This document shows, piece after piece, positions 38,945 to 49,510 of a stretch of DNA of 64,000 bases (position 1 is its first letter; each line of letters opens with the position of its first letter). The stretch is from positions 310,001-374,000 of the forward strand of contig JAGYXB010000449.1 of assembly GCA_022495005.1 (NCBI GenBank). Reading direction: 5' to 3'. This stretch comes from Rhyacophila brunnea. Taxonomy: Eukaryota > Arthropoda > Insecta > Trichoptera > Rhyacophilidae. The notes under the pieces are model-generated. The model saw nothing but the letters and a program-made list of their open reading frames with translations, had not been told where the DNA came from and did not search any database. Both the position numbers and the translations under genes were made by a program.

Positions 38945-39134
38945 GGTACAAGTCGGTTATGGGGAAGCCAGCGGCAAACACATTTTGAAAATAGCCGATA
39001 TACTGGATCATTTGTTAGGTTGGGTTAGTTTAAGTTAGGTTAGGTTTTTATTCTTGAATTCATGAACTTTGCCCAAAATCGGCTATGACAATTAGCGCGG
39101 TTCCCGCCTGGCTTCTCCATAACCGACTTGTACC
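38945..39134. mobile_element. 190-bp MITE just upstream of CHMP6
   Basis: TIRs GGTACAAGTCGGTTATGG and complement GGTACAAGTCGGTTATGG, extended by mirrored AAGCCAGCGG/AAGCCAGGCG and TAGCCGAT blocks, flanked by a perfect 8-bp duplication ggctaatg (38937-38944 and 39135-39142). The inner part holds degenerate TTAGG units. The inner end lies about 90 bp from the CHMP6 ATG. An 8-bp duplication suggests hAT, although the GGTACAAG ends are not typical. Confidence 0.85.
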
Positions 39135-39288
39135 GGCTAATGATAATAATATATTTTCTTATTTATCTATTTCTTATTTATTTAATAAAAGATATATTAT
39201 ATGTACATACTTACGTATTATAGTGTTTTTGAATATAAATAAATGATAGTAGTGTAGTAATAGAAGTGAAAGAATCATACATAAATGT

Positions 39289-39366
39289 ATTGTGACCTCA
39301 CCGGGAATCAAACCCGAAGTCGCATGACGGTAAATCAATACCTTACGCACTGGACCACAGAGGCTG
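39289..39366 (-). repeat. tRNA-like SINE head (SINE3), copy 2
   Basis: The minus strand reads AGCCTCTGTGGTCCAGTGCG...CTTCGGGTTTGATTCCCGGT. It has acceptor-stem pairing (CCTC/GAGG) and a B box, but the anticodon stem-loop is wrong (6-base loop), so it is not called a tRNA gene. Confidence 0.5.
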
Positions 39367-39404
39367 TTATTTTTTTGTTGGGGGCGAAGATTAAAGGCAT
39401 AAAG

Positions 39405-40154
39405 CTGGCGCTCCATTGGCACGCAAGTCAGGCGATTTTCAGTCTTCGGACTTTTTTTTCGCGTGTAGCACCCCAGATCTGCGGACTTTTTAATCCGCAG
39501 ACTAGGCTCGTTGGATTTCAAACATTTTTGATATCTGATATTGATCACTAGGTAAATTCGATTTGACATTAATACGCAATCATTCGGACCGAAAAAAAAT
39601 CTAATTGTTTTAAACATTTTCATTGATTAATTTGTTTATTTACACATTAGAAAATGATAGATTTACCAATTATTTTTTTATTTGTATTTATGAAATTCAT
39701 AAAAGAAAACGTAAAACTTGTGTTGTTTTCACTGCTATATTATTTTATGCAAGTCTACATATCTCTCCGATCATAATAAGATCATATGGGCCTCCACAGA
39801 GTAGAGGTTTGTATTAACATATTTTGTTTTTTTACGAGAAATGGATGTCAGCCACTTGCTCAACCTATTAGGTCCATACCCCCTAACTCACACACAAATT
39901 GAAAAACAATATGTGTAAGTACTTGCCACACCCAGGATTCGAACCTGGGACCCACGGCATGATAGTCCAACGCTTAAGCCGCGAGGCCACCACTACATAT
40001 AAATAACACAAAATTATAGGATTATCGAAAGACATTACGATAATCGCAACTTTTGACAGCTCGACTTGTTATTTCTTCGTTGATCAGTAGCAGAGCATAC
40101 ACAAATCGGACGATGTATTGTCCTCGGACTTTCGGCTCGCCAATGGAGCGCTGG
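39405..40154. mobile_element. TIR element carrying a SINE
   Basis: Ends CTGGCGCTCCATTGGC and complement CCAGCGCTCCATTGGCGAGC face each other over 750 bp. A complete SINE1 copy (39777-39992) lies inside. The target duplication is unclear. Confidence 0.6.
39777..39992 (-). repeat. tRNA-Leu-type SINE (SINE1), copy 2
   Basis: The minus strand begins GGTGGCCTCGCGGCTTAAGC (A box) and contains CCCAGGTTCGAATCCTGGG (B box), then the family body. Its A and B boxes are the most complete of the minus-strand copies. Confidence 0.78.
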
Positions 40155-41722
40155 CATAACACATACTTTGTGCAAACAAACGATAAAAATTCAGTAACTA
40201 GACTGAATATTTTACTTTATACAATATGGTGGTGTGTTATTTAGAGTCTAGAGTCCCAACAATCCTACGGCGCACTGAATAATACTTATGTAAGTAAGTA
40301 ATCATTTCTAACATATTTGAATGAGATAACTACCTACTTAGCAATCGATTTTTTAAAAGAATGGATATTTATGATGTAAAACATCTTACATGTTGCTTCA
40401 CATAAGGGGGGGGTTAACCTCGGCATCTGTGGTGTTAGACTTTTACATAGCCTACATTCGTTCACAGTGGTCTGCGCCTACTTTGTCTACAGCAGTGACA
40501 ATACATTGTAAAGAATATGCCTACACAGTAAAACAATTGGTAATTATGCCGCAGATGCCCGCATGAGCTTTTATAATTTTTTTTTTACGAAAACAGTTTA
40601 TTCCATGTAGACAATTATTATATTACTTAAATACCTTTTCTTGTCAACGTAGATACTTTTCAATCCAATGATAGTTCATTTAAAATTTTCATACATTTCG
40701 ATGCATCATTATCACACACTAAGATTATATTAGGTTGGGTTTGGTCAAAAAAGGCACAGCAAACAAAGGGAGTGGTAGGTAGAAAACAGAAATTTCTAAT
40801 GCCTATTAGCAAAGACATGCTGCTGCAAAATAGGATGACTTCAATATGATAGCGGGTAACTATATTCGATAGTCGTTCAGCAAACAACACCGCAAACCCA
40901 ACGGTAGTATTAGAGTAATCAACCGATAATTTCAAATTTATTAAACCAAATAAGAAATGTTAGAAAGTGAACCGTCAAGTGTTTTGACTATTATACGACT
41001 ATTCAACACAAAGTGTACATACTTTAAACAGTTGCCCATACATTAAAGTTCAATATTTCAACAGATTTTCAAGCACGTAGATTAATATCAGGTGCAATTT
41101 AAAATATTGCGAATTTAATACGTTCAACGAACTACAGACTCAAACTCAAATAATAATAATCATCTCTCGTTGTATTTTGACAGTGACGTTTCCGATTATT
41201 ATCTATGGTTTCCGTATTGAGAAAGTGTTGCCAAACAATCAAATGAATAAATAATTTTATTATTCAAGTTCAAGCAAATATTTCGTGAATCATGACTGAT
41301 ATTATTTAAAATATGAATAATGTTATCATCAGTTGCAGCCTGAAGTATGTGGTATAAAATATCGACGTCCGGATTTCTTTGTATTTTATTTTAAACATGT
41401 TTGATAGATATTTTATTCGCCAACTGCGAGTTCTTTAATCATTAGAAACGAAAACATTTTTGTAGGACCGCAAATTTTTTGATTATTTTAATATTTAATA
41501 GGTACTTAATTACTATTATAATAATACAAAGATAAATTTAAAAACAATGGATATTATTAAGAAACCACGGAAAAGCCGACAAACTGTTGACCGTCCAATT
41601 TCTTTGGTTGACGATATTTTGGCTTTCAATGGATTATATTTTTTATTTTAATTTATTGGTAGGACAATATTATTCTGCGTTATTCTCCTCCTTGAAAGTC
41701 GGTACCTACATAATAGTATATT
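40155..41722. other. Intergenic, nothing firm
   Basis: A short mirrored pair near 40420 and 40560 (GGCATCTGTGG against GGCATCTGCGG) may be a small element. The rest is AT-rich and unassigned. Confidence 0.3.
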
Positions 41723-41762
41723 GAAAGGAGTTTTACCTACCAATAAAACTCTTATTATTCAT

Positions 41763-41945
41763 GTTGACTTTGAAGTCCTTGAGATAGGGTTTGCTCTTTC
41801 TTCTTCGCGTGAGGTTATATTCTACTAATTTATTTTTCTTTTTCTTGTCGTTGGTCATTCCTCCGTTTTTATTTACTGGTCATACCCGCGCGTCTATTTT
41901 TTATGTATAGAGTTTGGCATCACTTTGTCTTCATTATGATATGAC
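41763..41945. repeat. DIRS left inverted terminal repeat
   Basis: Reads GACTTTGAAGTCCTTGAGAT, then TTCTTCGCGTGAGGTTATAT. It is the inverted match of the right terminal repeat, about 85-90% identical by eye. The outermost 40 bp (41723-41762, starting GAAAGGAGTTTTACCTACC) are unique to this end. Confidence 0.85.
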
Positions 41946-41973
41946 TCAAGGAACCAGGTAGAAGTTACCTTAG

Positions 41974-42058
41974 TCAAAGTCAACGTGAATAATAAGAGTT
42001 TTATTGGTAGGTAAAACTCCTTTCGTTATTCGAATTTGACTTTGAAGTCCTTGAGATA
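41974..42058. repeat. DIRS internal complementary region
   Basis: The first half (41974-42024) is the reverse complement of the left outer end, including GAGTTTTATTGGTAGGTAAA. The second half (about 42026-42058) is the reverse complement of the right outer end, TTCGAATTTGACTTTGAAGT. The junction CTTTC-G-TTATTCG corresponds to the joined ends of a circular copy. Confidence 0.85.
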
Positions 42059-42146
42059 TCTGTTTGTTATCACGTCCTGGTGTTGGGTATGCCAAATTCC
42101 TGTATGTGACAATGATTCATTGACGATGTATAGACCAACGTGACAT

Positions 42147-43000
42147 TCAATGTATAGAGTTGAATGGAGAAGTTAATGGGTTCTTTTCCCCTTCTGATGG
42201 TGCTGTGTCCATCGTTCTCTGGCAGTTGTCGTGAAATATCGACTCATTACACCAGTTAAGGAAGCCACCACTGAGCGGACACTGCCTGGTGGTCCTTGTA
42301 CCCCTGCTTCCAACAGTACTGACCTTATCCAATTCCTTATAACTGTCCTGGTGGTTGATTTTGGTGGTCCTCTTTAAGATATAAATAATTCCGAAAAATC
42401 CCCACCTCCCTCTCTCCTTGGGCTTGACACGCAGACGAGTTTCCGTAACCAAAATACTGGGTCGATGTTTTGACACGTGGAAGCGCTTAGCTTCCATTCC
42501 GATTGACGATGCTTGGCGGTATATGTATTTGCGCCAAACATTGGCCATACAATTATGTGGTCACCTTTACCCACTAATCCATTGTCTACTATTACTGAGT
42601 AGTGTGAGGTCATGAACCCTTCGTCCCAATGCGAGAAGCAGCCGAGTAGCTGTCCTGCGAGACGTTTCGAACAGGTTGTACTCCACTAGTGTTGTTTTCC
42701 TAAGATGATCTACCACTCGTGCTGGATCCCAAACCGGTGGTTTGACGGGTTTCGTTTTATATACCGAAATTGCCTGTAACATAATATTGTGTTGTACTAC
42801 CACGTTGATGCTGATATCTACAATGATAATCGGTTTGCAAAATGTGGCTATGGCTGACTTATGCACCAGGGTGGTGTTGTACGACAAACTCTCCGTGTTG
42901 TGCAAGTAGCCTAGGTATCTGGCCAATTCCATTGGTTGAGGGCTATTATGATCCATTAGGTTCATGTTACATCATGTCATTGTCTTCCATTTATTCCAAG
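42147..43000 (-). pseudogene. DIRS tyrosine-recombinase-like region (broken)
   Basis: The minus strand has MELARYLGYL and SYNTTLVHKSAIATFCKP, like the N-terminal helical domain of DIRS recombinases, then LLLALGRRVHDLTLL, where the first catalytic Arg would lie. In other frames follow CQNIDPVFWLRKLVCVSSPR and NWCNESIFHDNCQRTM. The last block corresponds to the region of the catalytic Tyr, but Cys appears where Tyr would be expected. At least two frame changes separate the blocks. This assignment is by pattern and order, less certain than RT and RNase H. Confidence 0.6.
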
Positions 43001-43348
43001 CTGGTTTGTAAGCTTTTAGAGTCGAAGGCCGCCATCTGGAAGTAAGGAGTGCTCTTTCTTCCACCATTCAATTTGATGTTATTTCACCCCACCCGAAATT
43101 ATCCATAGTTAAAGGGACAGGTCCTGGGTACTTAGAGGTGGACAGTTGGTCTCCGTACCTACTAGTGACGTATGTAGGTGAGGTATTGTATAAGGAGGTA
43201 CTATCGCCCTTTTTCATAAGTCCACTCCCCAAAAGCATTGATTCCAGTTCGGTGCCACTAGTAAGTACTTCCCTTTTGCTGAGTTCAGGTGCGCTAGGAC
43301 TCGTGGAAGTAAGTTTGGTGGGGGAAATATCCACGCCAGTCTGAAGTC

Positions 43349-43930
43349 CTATACTCGGCTGAAGGCGTCGTGAAACAGCGGGCCACTGTCTGTAACGTCT
43401 CGTGAGACGTAAGTTGCAACGACATGTGCTGTTTCGCTTGCGAATAAATCCACCTCGGGAGCTCCCCATCTTTGAAACAAGGGGGTGGTTGCGGTGTTGA
43501 TGAGGTGCCATTCGGGAATGAGTTGTCTGCGGGAGAGATGATCTGCCACGCAGTTGTAATTTCTACGGAGGTATTGTGCAGTAAACGTGATGTTGGCTCG
43601 ACTGGTAAATACTAGTATCTCTCGGCATAGGTTTAGGAAGGTGACAGATTTTGTGCCGCCCTCGTTGTTGATGTATGCCACCACAGTTTTATTATCTGTC
43701 TGCAGAAGCAGATCTGATCCTATGATTGTTTGTACCCAAGATTGAACTGCAAACATTTCCTTTCTGTCCGGAATGCCATGCCATGCTAACTGGTCTTGTT
43801 TCCACGTACCTGATAGGTGATGTTCATTCAGTTGGCTCCCCAGCCTGTGTCGGCTGCGTCTGTCGTCAGGAAGTGATAGAATGTCGTTCTGTGTATCAAC
43901 TCTGAGGGTCCTTTCACCTGGAGCCACCAC
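43349..43930 (-). pseudogene. DIRS RNase H domain
   Basis: An open frame of 193 codons on the minus strand containing LLLQTDNKTVVAYINNEGG (acidic active-site strand), NYNCVADHLSRRQLIPEWHL and GAPEVDLFASETAHVVATYV, a run typical of DIRS-type elements between RT and recombinase. This is the best preserved part of the element. Downstream the frame is lost near 43349. Confidence 0.85.
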
Positions 43931-44400
43931 ATGATGTCCTGTGAGGCCTGTGGTGGGATTGTCGTCTATTGGCGAGAATGGGACCTCGACAATATTGATG
44001 ACTGGAGCTTTGTAGCGGTCGGCAATGCAACCTTCCTCGTGGAGGTAGGATGCGAAGTTAAGTCGCCCCAGAAGGGATTGAACATGTGCCTGTTTGAGGG
44101 ACCAACTGCCTTTTTGTACCTGCGTTGTGTCAACTCGGGTCGAACAACAGGATCTTATCGCTTAGAGCCACCACATGATGTTCTGTTGGGCATGTGGTGG
44201 GATTGTCATCAATTAGCGAGGATGGGACCTTGGCCATATTGATGACTGGAGTGTTGTAGCCGTCGGCAATGCAACCTTCCTCGTGGATGTAGGATGTGAC
44301 GTTGAGTTGCCCCAGAAAGGATTGGATATGTGCCTGTCTGAGGGACCAACTGCCTTTTTGTACCTGCGTTAGCAGCTGATGGTGACGGAGTGCTACACAC
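43921..44400. repeat. Tandem duplication (unit 244 bp) inside the DIRS element
   Basis: GAGCCACCACATGATG recurs at 43921 and 44165, and the two units stay alignable for their whole length with roughly 15-20% differences. The second unit runs on into the RNase H side. It interrupts the link between reverse transcriptase and RNase H. Confidence 0.85.
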
Positions 44401-44527
44401 TTCTTCGGGGACAGAAACCTCCGCTTGTTATTTGTGTCCCACGTGATGTCCAGGAACCCTCATTTTTGGCTTGGGATCAGACAGGATCTTTTTATATTTA
44501 TTAACCACCCTAAAAACTGTAGGAAGG

Positions 44528-44950
44528 TTATCCTGTATTCCACCTGAACCGAGACTGTTTCTCGGATTGGTTGGCTACTAAGAAGTCGTCTAGGTAAGTG
44601 AATATTCTCAGCCATTCTTTCGTAGGCGTTCGGCGACCCAATTGCTCAGGGATGCAAACATAATCGGAGCGGCTGACAGCATGAACGGGTGACACGTGAA
44701 TTGTAGGAGCTCCCCTCGGTAGGCTAGTCGAACGAATCGACAATGTTGAGAAGCCATGGGTACCTGGAGGTACGCCTGGCTTAGATCTATTATTACTAGC
44801 CAGTCTTCTTTTTGTAAGACGGTCGGAACCTCGTAATTGTGAATTAGTTTGAATGGCTTTGGCTGTAGGAACGCATTCAAACGCTTTCGGTTGAAAACAG
44901 GGCACAGGGTCCCGTCTTGTTTCTTGATCAGAGACAGGGTTTAGAGAAAA
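44528..44950 (-). pseudogene. DIRS reverse transcriptase core (frameshifted)
   Basis: The minus strand shows DGTLCPVFNRKRLNAFLQPK, WLVIIDLSQAYLQVPM, RFVRLAYRGELLQFTCHPFM and, after a frame change near 44610, FTYLDDFLVANQSEKQ with the YxDD catalytic motif. The order and motifs are those of DIRS/Ngaro-type RTs. An overlapping second frame covers 44905-44528. Confidence 0.85.
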
Positions 44951-45141
44951 CTGAGAATCGGACCCGTTTCTTCTAGAACCCCTGAGTTCTTTAACTCCTA
45001 GATCTCGAGAGTGACCTCTGCTGATTGTTGCGTTTGAAATTCTTTGCGTAAAAGTAAAGAAGGACTTACCAATGGTGGTGTCCGCACAAAATGTATGCGG
45101 GCTACGGCTATTATTTTCACCAATGTTGGGGGGGGGGTACC

Positions 45142-46885
45142 CTACGACATCCAGACTCCCCGAAAGTCTCTTAGGCGGCCCCCAATGTTGTTGGTCGTCC
45201 AGATGTAGTCACCTGCGCTTGGAGTACGGACCCCTGGTGGAGGCCGTACCTCCCCTGGAGAACTCCCTTCCCACAGGACGTCTCCCTTTGGTAGTACCCC
45301 GGCTATAATGTGAGTTCGAGGGCCTTCCGGGACTCTGAGCTTGGAGGAATTCTTGATAGTGCCTCCCGAGTGAAGGTATTCTTCACTGAGGACGAAATCA
45401 CCCGGCGCCGAGCTTGCATAATCTGTAAGCATCTGAGTCATGTCCTCGCAAATTTGATTATGCGTTGTCCCCAAAACTCTCTTCGATTTTTCGGTACAGG
45501 CCCATCGCTGTTATGATGTTTTGAGAATTAGTTGCCCAATCCAATAACCCTTGCATATCCTTCCAGAAGCTGTCCCGTTGGGAAATCATTGCATTCTGGA
45601 GGGCCGCAATGGTCCTCTCCGTCAGATGGTTAGCTGATGGCGAGTGGTAGTACCGACGCAACTCGTCATTTAGACCTAACTCTAAGTTCGTATCATTGAA
45701 CCTGAACTGAACGAATCAAATGGCACCGTTGGATTTATTTGATTTGGAACCGTTTGGTAGAATGTCCACGGAAACGCTTTTCTGACAACTAATTAGTGTT
45801 GCCAGTACTTAAAATTAATTCATAATATATTAGTCTCTAAAACAGAAACATATTTGAAACGTCAACTTGTTATGAAATTCTAACCTCCTATCGTGGTCTG
45901 CAATAATACAAATTTAACAAACTGTCGTATTCATTCATTTTAAATATACAAAATATAAAGAATGCTTCATAAATAGGTAGCCATTTAGTTAATTTATAAG
46001 ATTTATAGGTATGACGAGTTTTTAAAAATTACTTTTGATTAGAGCTTTTCATAATTATTGACCACTTGTTCATGTCGACAGTATGATATTGTGACTTAGA
46101 CGACAATCGAACATATTAAATTCGTTAGGTAATATAAAGATCATTCCGGGTTGATTTAACACGGTTTGTAGTTTAGAATCTCCGTTACAAAATATAAATA
46201 AAATGAAAATAAATTCTTTGTCTGACATAATAATTATAGTAATGATATTAAATCGAACTTGCATAGAAAATAGTGCTGGATTTTGAGATAATAACACCAA
46301 AAGCGGCGTCTTGTTCGCGTATGGTTACTTATAAATAATAGGTATTGATTATTAATCTATAATACTTACATATAATTCAAGTGAACTCCTATGGTGTAAA
46401 TATCTAACATATTAATATGAACACCTCACGATATATAAATGCCGAATAATGCTTATCAACACTTTGACAGATTGCCATTAGTCTATGGATCGTCCAAATT
46501 GGTTTGACGTTTCATGTCAAACCATTTCTGATGGTCCAAGAACGGTTTGATTTTCAATGATACACTGAACCAAACGTCAAATCTCAAACCATTTCCGGTC
46601 AACTACAATTTGTATGTATATTGTCTATGGTTTAATTTGATTTGTTTCGTTCATGTTGAAAGAAACGAACCTTCTATGACCGTAGGGGCCGCCAAGAATT
46701 GTTTTTTGGGCGTTGTGCCACTCCTTGCCGGTCCCCCTGCTGAAATAAGGTACGTAACGAGGATACCTTAAATATCAGCATCTTAATCGACGCTCGTACG
46801 TTGAACTCTTCCTCGTTCTGCCTCGCCGTTTGGTGTCCATTGCTATTAGAATATCCTCCTCACGGTCATTCAGATATTGTGCCAT
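45142..46885 (-). pseudogene. DIRS gag-like 5' region (interrupted)
   Basis: Fragments on the minus strand: a possible start at 46885 (MAQYLNDREEDILIAMDTK, ending at a stop), a frame near 46650-46765, then RRYYHSPSANHLTERTIAAL (from 45661) and HNQICEDMTQMLTDYASSAP (from 45474). No domain can be named; the gag label comes only from position upstream of RT. About 0.9 kb of AT-rich non-coding DNA (about 45720-46650), bounded by weakly mirrored GAACGAA/TCAAAT words, separates the fragments and may be an insertion. Confidence 0.5.
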
Positions 46886-46983
46886 AATCACTGATCACTT
46901 AATGTTCACCTAACTATCACTTAACAGTCGTCCAAGATAATTTTTTTGATAGTTAGAAATGAAATTTCAGACGCAACATCTAA

Positions 46984-47447
46984 GAGGGCTCGCACATCAG
47001 AACTCGTTGCATGCGTCTTACGACGAATTCGTCGATGTGACATCATCGTAAACCAAGAAACAAACGTTAATAAATGGAGCTTCGCAGATTGGCCGATGCA
47101 ACTGCGACGCGAGACGATCTGCAGATGCAACATGTCGCATTTGCTACAGCCTGCATGTTGTATCTAAAAAAAGTCGACTCCGCGCAAGCGCACAGCCTGC
47201 GGCCATCGGCCATTTCTGTCTCTGTCTACACTGTCATTGCTCGCTCATCGCTGGTCACCGCGTTTGACGTTTGTTCGTACAATCAACACAATAAAAATGG
47301 CAGACGAGAGACTTCTCCTTTTTCGCGTTTGACGTTTGCCGCTAGGCAGATGTGCGAGGTTGTAGCATGCAACATTCGTCGGCGGTCTCAGAAGATTTGA
47401 TTTATGGCCGTCAGGCACACAAGGCGAGTTGTGATGTGCGAGCCGGC
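46984..47447. mobile_element. PIF/Harbinger-like MITE inside the DIRS element
   Basis: 464 bp, ends GAGGGCTCGCACATCAGAAC and complement GCCGGCTCGCACATCACAAC, flanked by TAA on both sides (46981-46983, 47448-47450). A three-base TWA duplication is the known PIF/Harbinger target. It is GC-richer than its surroundings and has no transposase. Confidence 0.8.
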
Positions 47448-47469
47448 TAAACAGTAAGAAAGCCAAATC

Positions 47470-47656
47470 TAGAAATGAAGACAAAGGAGTCCCAAACTCC
47501 CTAGATAAAAAAAGGACGCGCGGGTATGACCAGTAAATAAAAAAGGGAGGAATGACCAACGACAAGAAAAAGGAAAATAAATTAGTAGAATATAACCTCA
47601 CGCGAAGAAGGAAGAGCAAACCCTATCTCAAGGACTCCAAAGTCAAATTCGAATAA
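47470..47656. repeat. DIRS right inverted terminal repeat
   Basis: The complement reads GACTTTGGAGTCCTTGAGAT, mirroring 41763-41945; it ends outward in CAAATTCGAATAA. Confidence 0.85.
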
Positions 47657-48799
47657 TAATATAAAATCTTGCTTTTTATTTTGTTACTCCTCCGACCAGT
47701 AAAGATTCCTGCTTTACCGATAATGCAACATCATTCTATTGTCCCACAGATGTCACTTCCAACTTTTAATAGAGAAAACGCCTACCGCCTTCTTTGTCCG
47801 CAAACCGTACAACTTGACATGAACAGTACCATATGAGTACCATTTTCTCTCCCACTTGTGTCGTCGGCTCGTTGTCAAAAATATTTTCATAATAATTATG
47901 TAGATTTGTTTTTTTACTTTGTTGTGCTCCGTTCGGGTACTCCGCGATAACTTCATTAAGTTATATCTAAACACACCTCTACATTGTTGAATGTGCTTTC
48001 ATAATAAATTAATTCAAATGGATTGTGCAAAAAGGGCTCAATATATTTAATAGGTATGTCCATTATAATTCCATGTTTTATTAAGTATTGTTCTCCTATT
48101 CGTTATAAATGAAATACAACATAGGTCTACTATTCAATATACATTTCATTATGCAGGAACGCATTACTTAGAATACTACATTTTTAGTTAATTTATTCCT
48201 TTTCCATGGGACATTCGGTGATTTGTTGATATGTCTGTCTGAGACAGGAGCTATAATAATACAGGTTAGAAACTGATCCAATTATTTATTTATTAACACA
48301 CAAACCGTTCAATATACTATCCAAACACACTCGAAACATTCCGGTAAAAGAATATTAGAAAAATATTGACTCCTTAAATACTGATACAGATAGGTTTATG
48401 TTATCGTTCCTGTGTCAACAGTAAATGATATTTTCAATCTAATTTAGGCTAATGTGTATTGTGAATCTTTTGTGAAATAATTGTATGTAATTACAACGTT
48501 TTAATATCAATATTATCAACCAATTTAATGGATCAAAATTGACCTGTCAAATACTACCATGAGAAGAATTTTATTGTAAGGTTTTTCTAATATAAAAAAA
48601 GATTGTATTTTTCTTACAATGCATAATACTAAAAATTGTATAGTTAAGCTTGCTTGTAAATCTTCAATAATATATTGAGCAGGATAGTTAAACCATTTAT
48701 TTATTTTTCATAAATAAATTTAAGCCATAATTTGGTACCTAGTTCTTATACAATACAAATCAGCTGATTATACCTACCTACATTCTCAAAGCATTAAAG
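47657..48799. other. Intergenic, nothing recognised
   Basis: AT-rich; no supported gene or paired repeat. Confidence 0.35.
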
Positions 48800-49282
48800 A
48801 AAACCTGAATGTAGATAGATACATTCTGGATATGGTCGCGATAAGCGTAATTTCGCGATCAACGGGTTCGCCATGTGATTTTAACATAGTCTGAATATCA
48901 TCTACATTAACACCTTCGATGCCTCCGGATATGGTTATAAGACTAATCTCTTCGATGATATTTTGAATGTCATATTCATAATTGCAGTGAACTTCAACAA
49001 TTTCACTGACCAACCTTTTCCAAACAACCTTCATACACGACTGGGTGACTTCATTCAACGCTTCGTCGATGTTTCTGATAGCTGTCATAATATTAAATCT
49101 AGCATCTCTATCACCTTTATCAGTTTCTTCAATGAGTCGAGAGAAGAAGAGTTAGACGATCCTTGGATGCTTTAAATCCAGAAGCAGTCTTCTCCTCTAT
49201 GGAAATAAACATACGTGTTGGCATTCGTTTCCATTAGAGTCCCGTCTCATCCACATTAAAAATTAAATTTGGTGGATAATTT
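48800..49282 (-). pseudogene. pogo/Tigger (jerky-type) transposase relic
   Basis: The minus strand encodes PPNLIFNVDETGL, a stop, then WKRMPTRMFISIEEKTASGF and KASKDRLTLLL, the segment carrying the first catalytic Asp of the pogo-type DDE domain (NVDET). Then, in another frame, IDEALNEVTQSCMKVVWKRL and a helical C-terminal part ending GEPVDREITLI. The middle of the DDE domain is deleted. It could have mobilised TA-flanked MITEs like those at 3332, 12315 and 31667, but this copy is dead and its own TIRs were not found. Confidence 0.8.
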
Positions 49283-49510
49283 CCCCTTTCTACAATATCC
49301 AGTTTTAAAAAAAAATCACGATATATCGAATCCGCACTCGCCGGGGTCGCGGTGGACGCAGTATATCAAAGTGATGACGTAAAACTAAAACGAATGATTA
49401 AATCAGCTGCATGTCATTTCACTTTGCAAATTCGTAAGTAGCAAGCTTCGCATTATTATTCTTTTACATCACACTCATACAGTAAATTTTATATATATTA
49501 TTATATATTT

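Larger units (their letters stand above)
41723..47656 (-). mobile_element. DIRS-like tyrosine-recombinase retrotransposon (decayed)
   Basis: About 5.9 kb read on the minus strand, in the order gag-like region, reverse transcriptase, RNase H, tyrosine-recombinase-like region. Inverted terminal repeats lie at 41763-41945 and about 47470-47656. An internal complementary region at 41974-42058 joins the complements of the two outer ends. That architecture (inverted ends plus internal complementary region, no ordinary target duplication) is specific to DIRS elements, which integrate a circular intermediate with a recombinase. Frameshifts, a tandem duplication and a nested MITE show that it is inactive. 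Confidence 0.88.

Noticed and set aside
39174..39623. 149-codon minus-strand open frame
   Set aside because: Runs through a tRNA-like SINE head and the edge of a TIR element; no protein character.
42418..43344. Plus-strand open frames within the DIRS region
   Set aside because: Antisense to recognisable RNase H and recombinase-like sequence on the minus strand.
46946..47400. Open frames in a GC-richer block
   Set aside because: They lie inside the TAA-flanked MITE at 46984-47447; GC-rich repeat sequence gives chance open frames.
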